This document shows positions 63,890-64,000 of a stretch of 64,000 nt of DNA, one piece after another. The first letter of the stretch is position 1, and the number at the start of each line of letters is the position of its first letter. Source of the DNA: Aradus depressus (lineage: Eukaryota; Arthropoda; Insecta; Hemiptera; Aradidae); contig OY759214.1 in the NCBI GenBank assembly GCA_963662175.1, forward strand, positions 105,424,115 through 105,488,114. Reading direction: 5' to 3'. The notes beneath the pieces were generated by a model. That model did no database searches, had not been told where the DNA came from, and saw only the letters and a list, made by a program, of their open reading frames with translations. Position numbers and translations under genes: made by a program.

Positions 63890-64000
63890 CTGGTGGCCGT
63901 GCGGGCTAGAGCGTAGGGCTTTGGTCGCATGGTCTCACCATGGTTTGCGGGTTCGAATCCCGTCCGGGAGTGAGTTTTATTTCGTAGATAGAACTCCCTC
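63890..64000 (+). repeat. SINE-B, partial at the window edge
   Basis: GGTGGCCGTGCGGGCTAGAG, GCGGGTTCGAATCCCGTCCG and GTGAGTTTTATTTCGTAGAT match 25822-26056 in reverse. Its tail lies outside the window. Confidence 0.9.

Noticed and set aside
63892..63970. tRNA gene at the right edge
   Set aside because: The B box is excellent, but the same sequence starts SINE-B at 25822-26056 with its own TSD, so it is a SINE head.

Overview
This looks like one stretch of an animal nuclear genome, most likely an arthropod and probably an insect. The evidence is a spliced gene with GT-AG introns, several tRNA-derived SINE families, non-LTR retrotransposon ends with target-site duplications (TSDs), a young LTR retrotransposon, several MITE classes, and SINE copies that end in short runs of CCTAA, the insect-type telomere motif. 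There is no operon structure, no Shine-Dalgarno pattern and almost no long open frame. Most of the window is a mosaic of nested repeats. Bases 50030-50229 are an assembly gap of 200 N.

The only well supported host gene runs on the + strand from 26504 to 32080. I assembled five exons by hand. They join in frame into a 337-residue acidic, coiled-coil protein of unknown function, with an upstream in-frame stop and an AATAAA signal after the stop codon. Its introns hold older repeats, and a 101-bp tandem duplication copies its third donor splice site. Weaker exon-like signals lie at 61733-61954 (-) and 40420-40690 (-).

Repeat families. SINE-A (about 345 bp, tRNA head with A and B boxes) has about 18 copies or fragments, five with TSDs. 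SINE-B (tRNA head followed by an AT-rich body) has a full copy at 25822-26056 and a partial one at the right edge. SINE-C has two old copies near 16.5 and 17.4 kb. DR1 is a dispersed, non-coding family with dozens of fragments in both orientations. One end reads TACTTCCCCAGC next to a GGTGATTCACC hairpin, the other end reads CCGATTACATAACTTCC, and the inside repeats TCGATACATTCATT about every 130-150 bp. DR1 is the oldest layer: a pogo-type MITE, SINEs and a Jockey-type LINE are inserted into it. DR2 is a second, looser dispersed repeat at about 7.06, 8.84 and 49.3 kb.

Regions. 1-21 kb: DR1, DR2 and SINE fragments, a pogo MITE (4605-5135), a 373-bp MITE (7385-7757), a pogo transposase remnant (11646-11786) and a Jockey-type LINE (13328-14167). 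21.9-25.1 kb: a 95-bp satellite of about 33 monomers with a 475-bp higher-order repeat. 26-32 kb: the gene. 33-41 kb: DR1 mosaic. 41.1-46.9 kb: a 39-bp minisatellite that derives from the SINE-B tRNA head, split by a 5-kb LTR retrotransposon with 799/797-bp LTRs, a 4-bp TSD and one gag-like ORF but no pol. 47-64 kb: a hAT-like MITE, LTR relatives, a 271-bp LINE fragment with a perfect 14-bp TSD, a 642-bp near-perfect palindromic MITE with TA duplications, and more SINEs.

All family names come from motif recognition by eye; no database search was possible.
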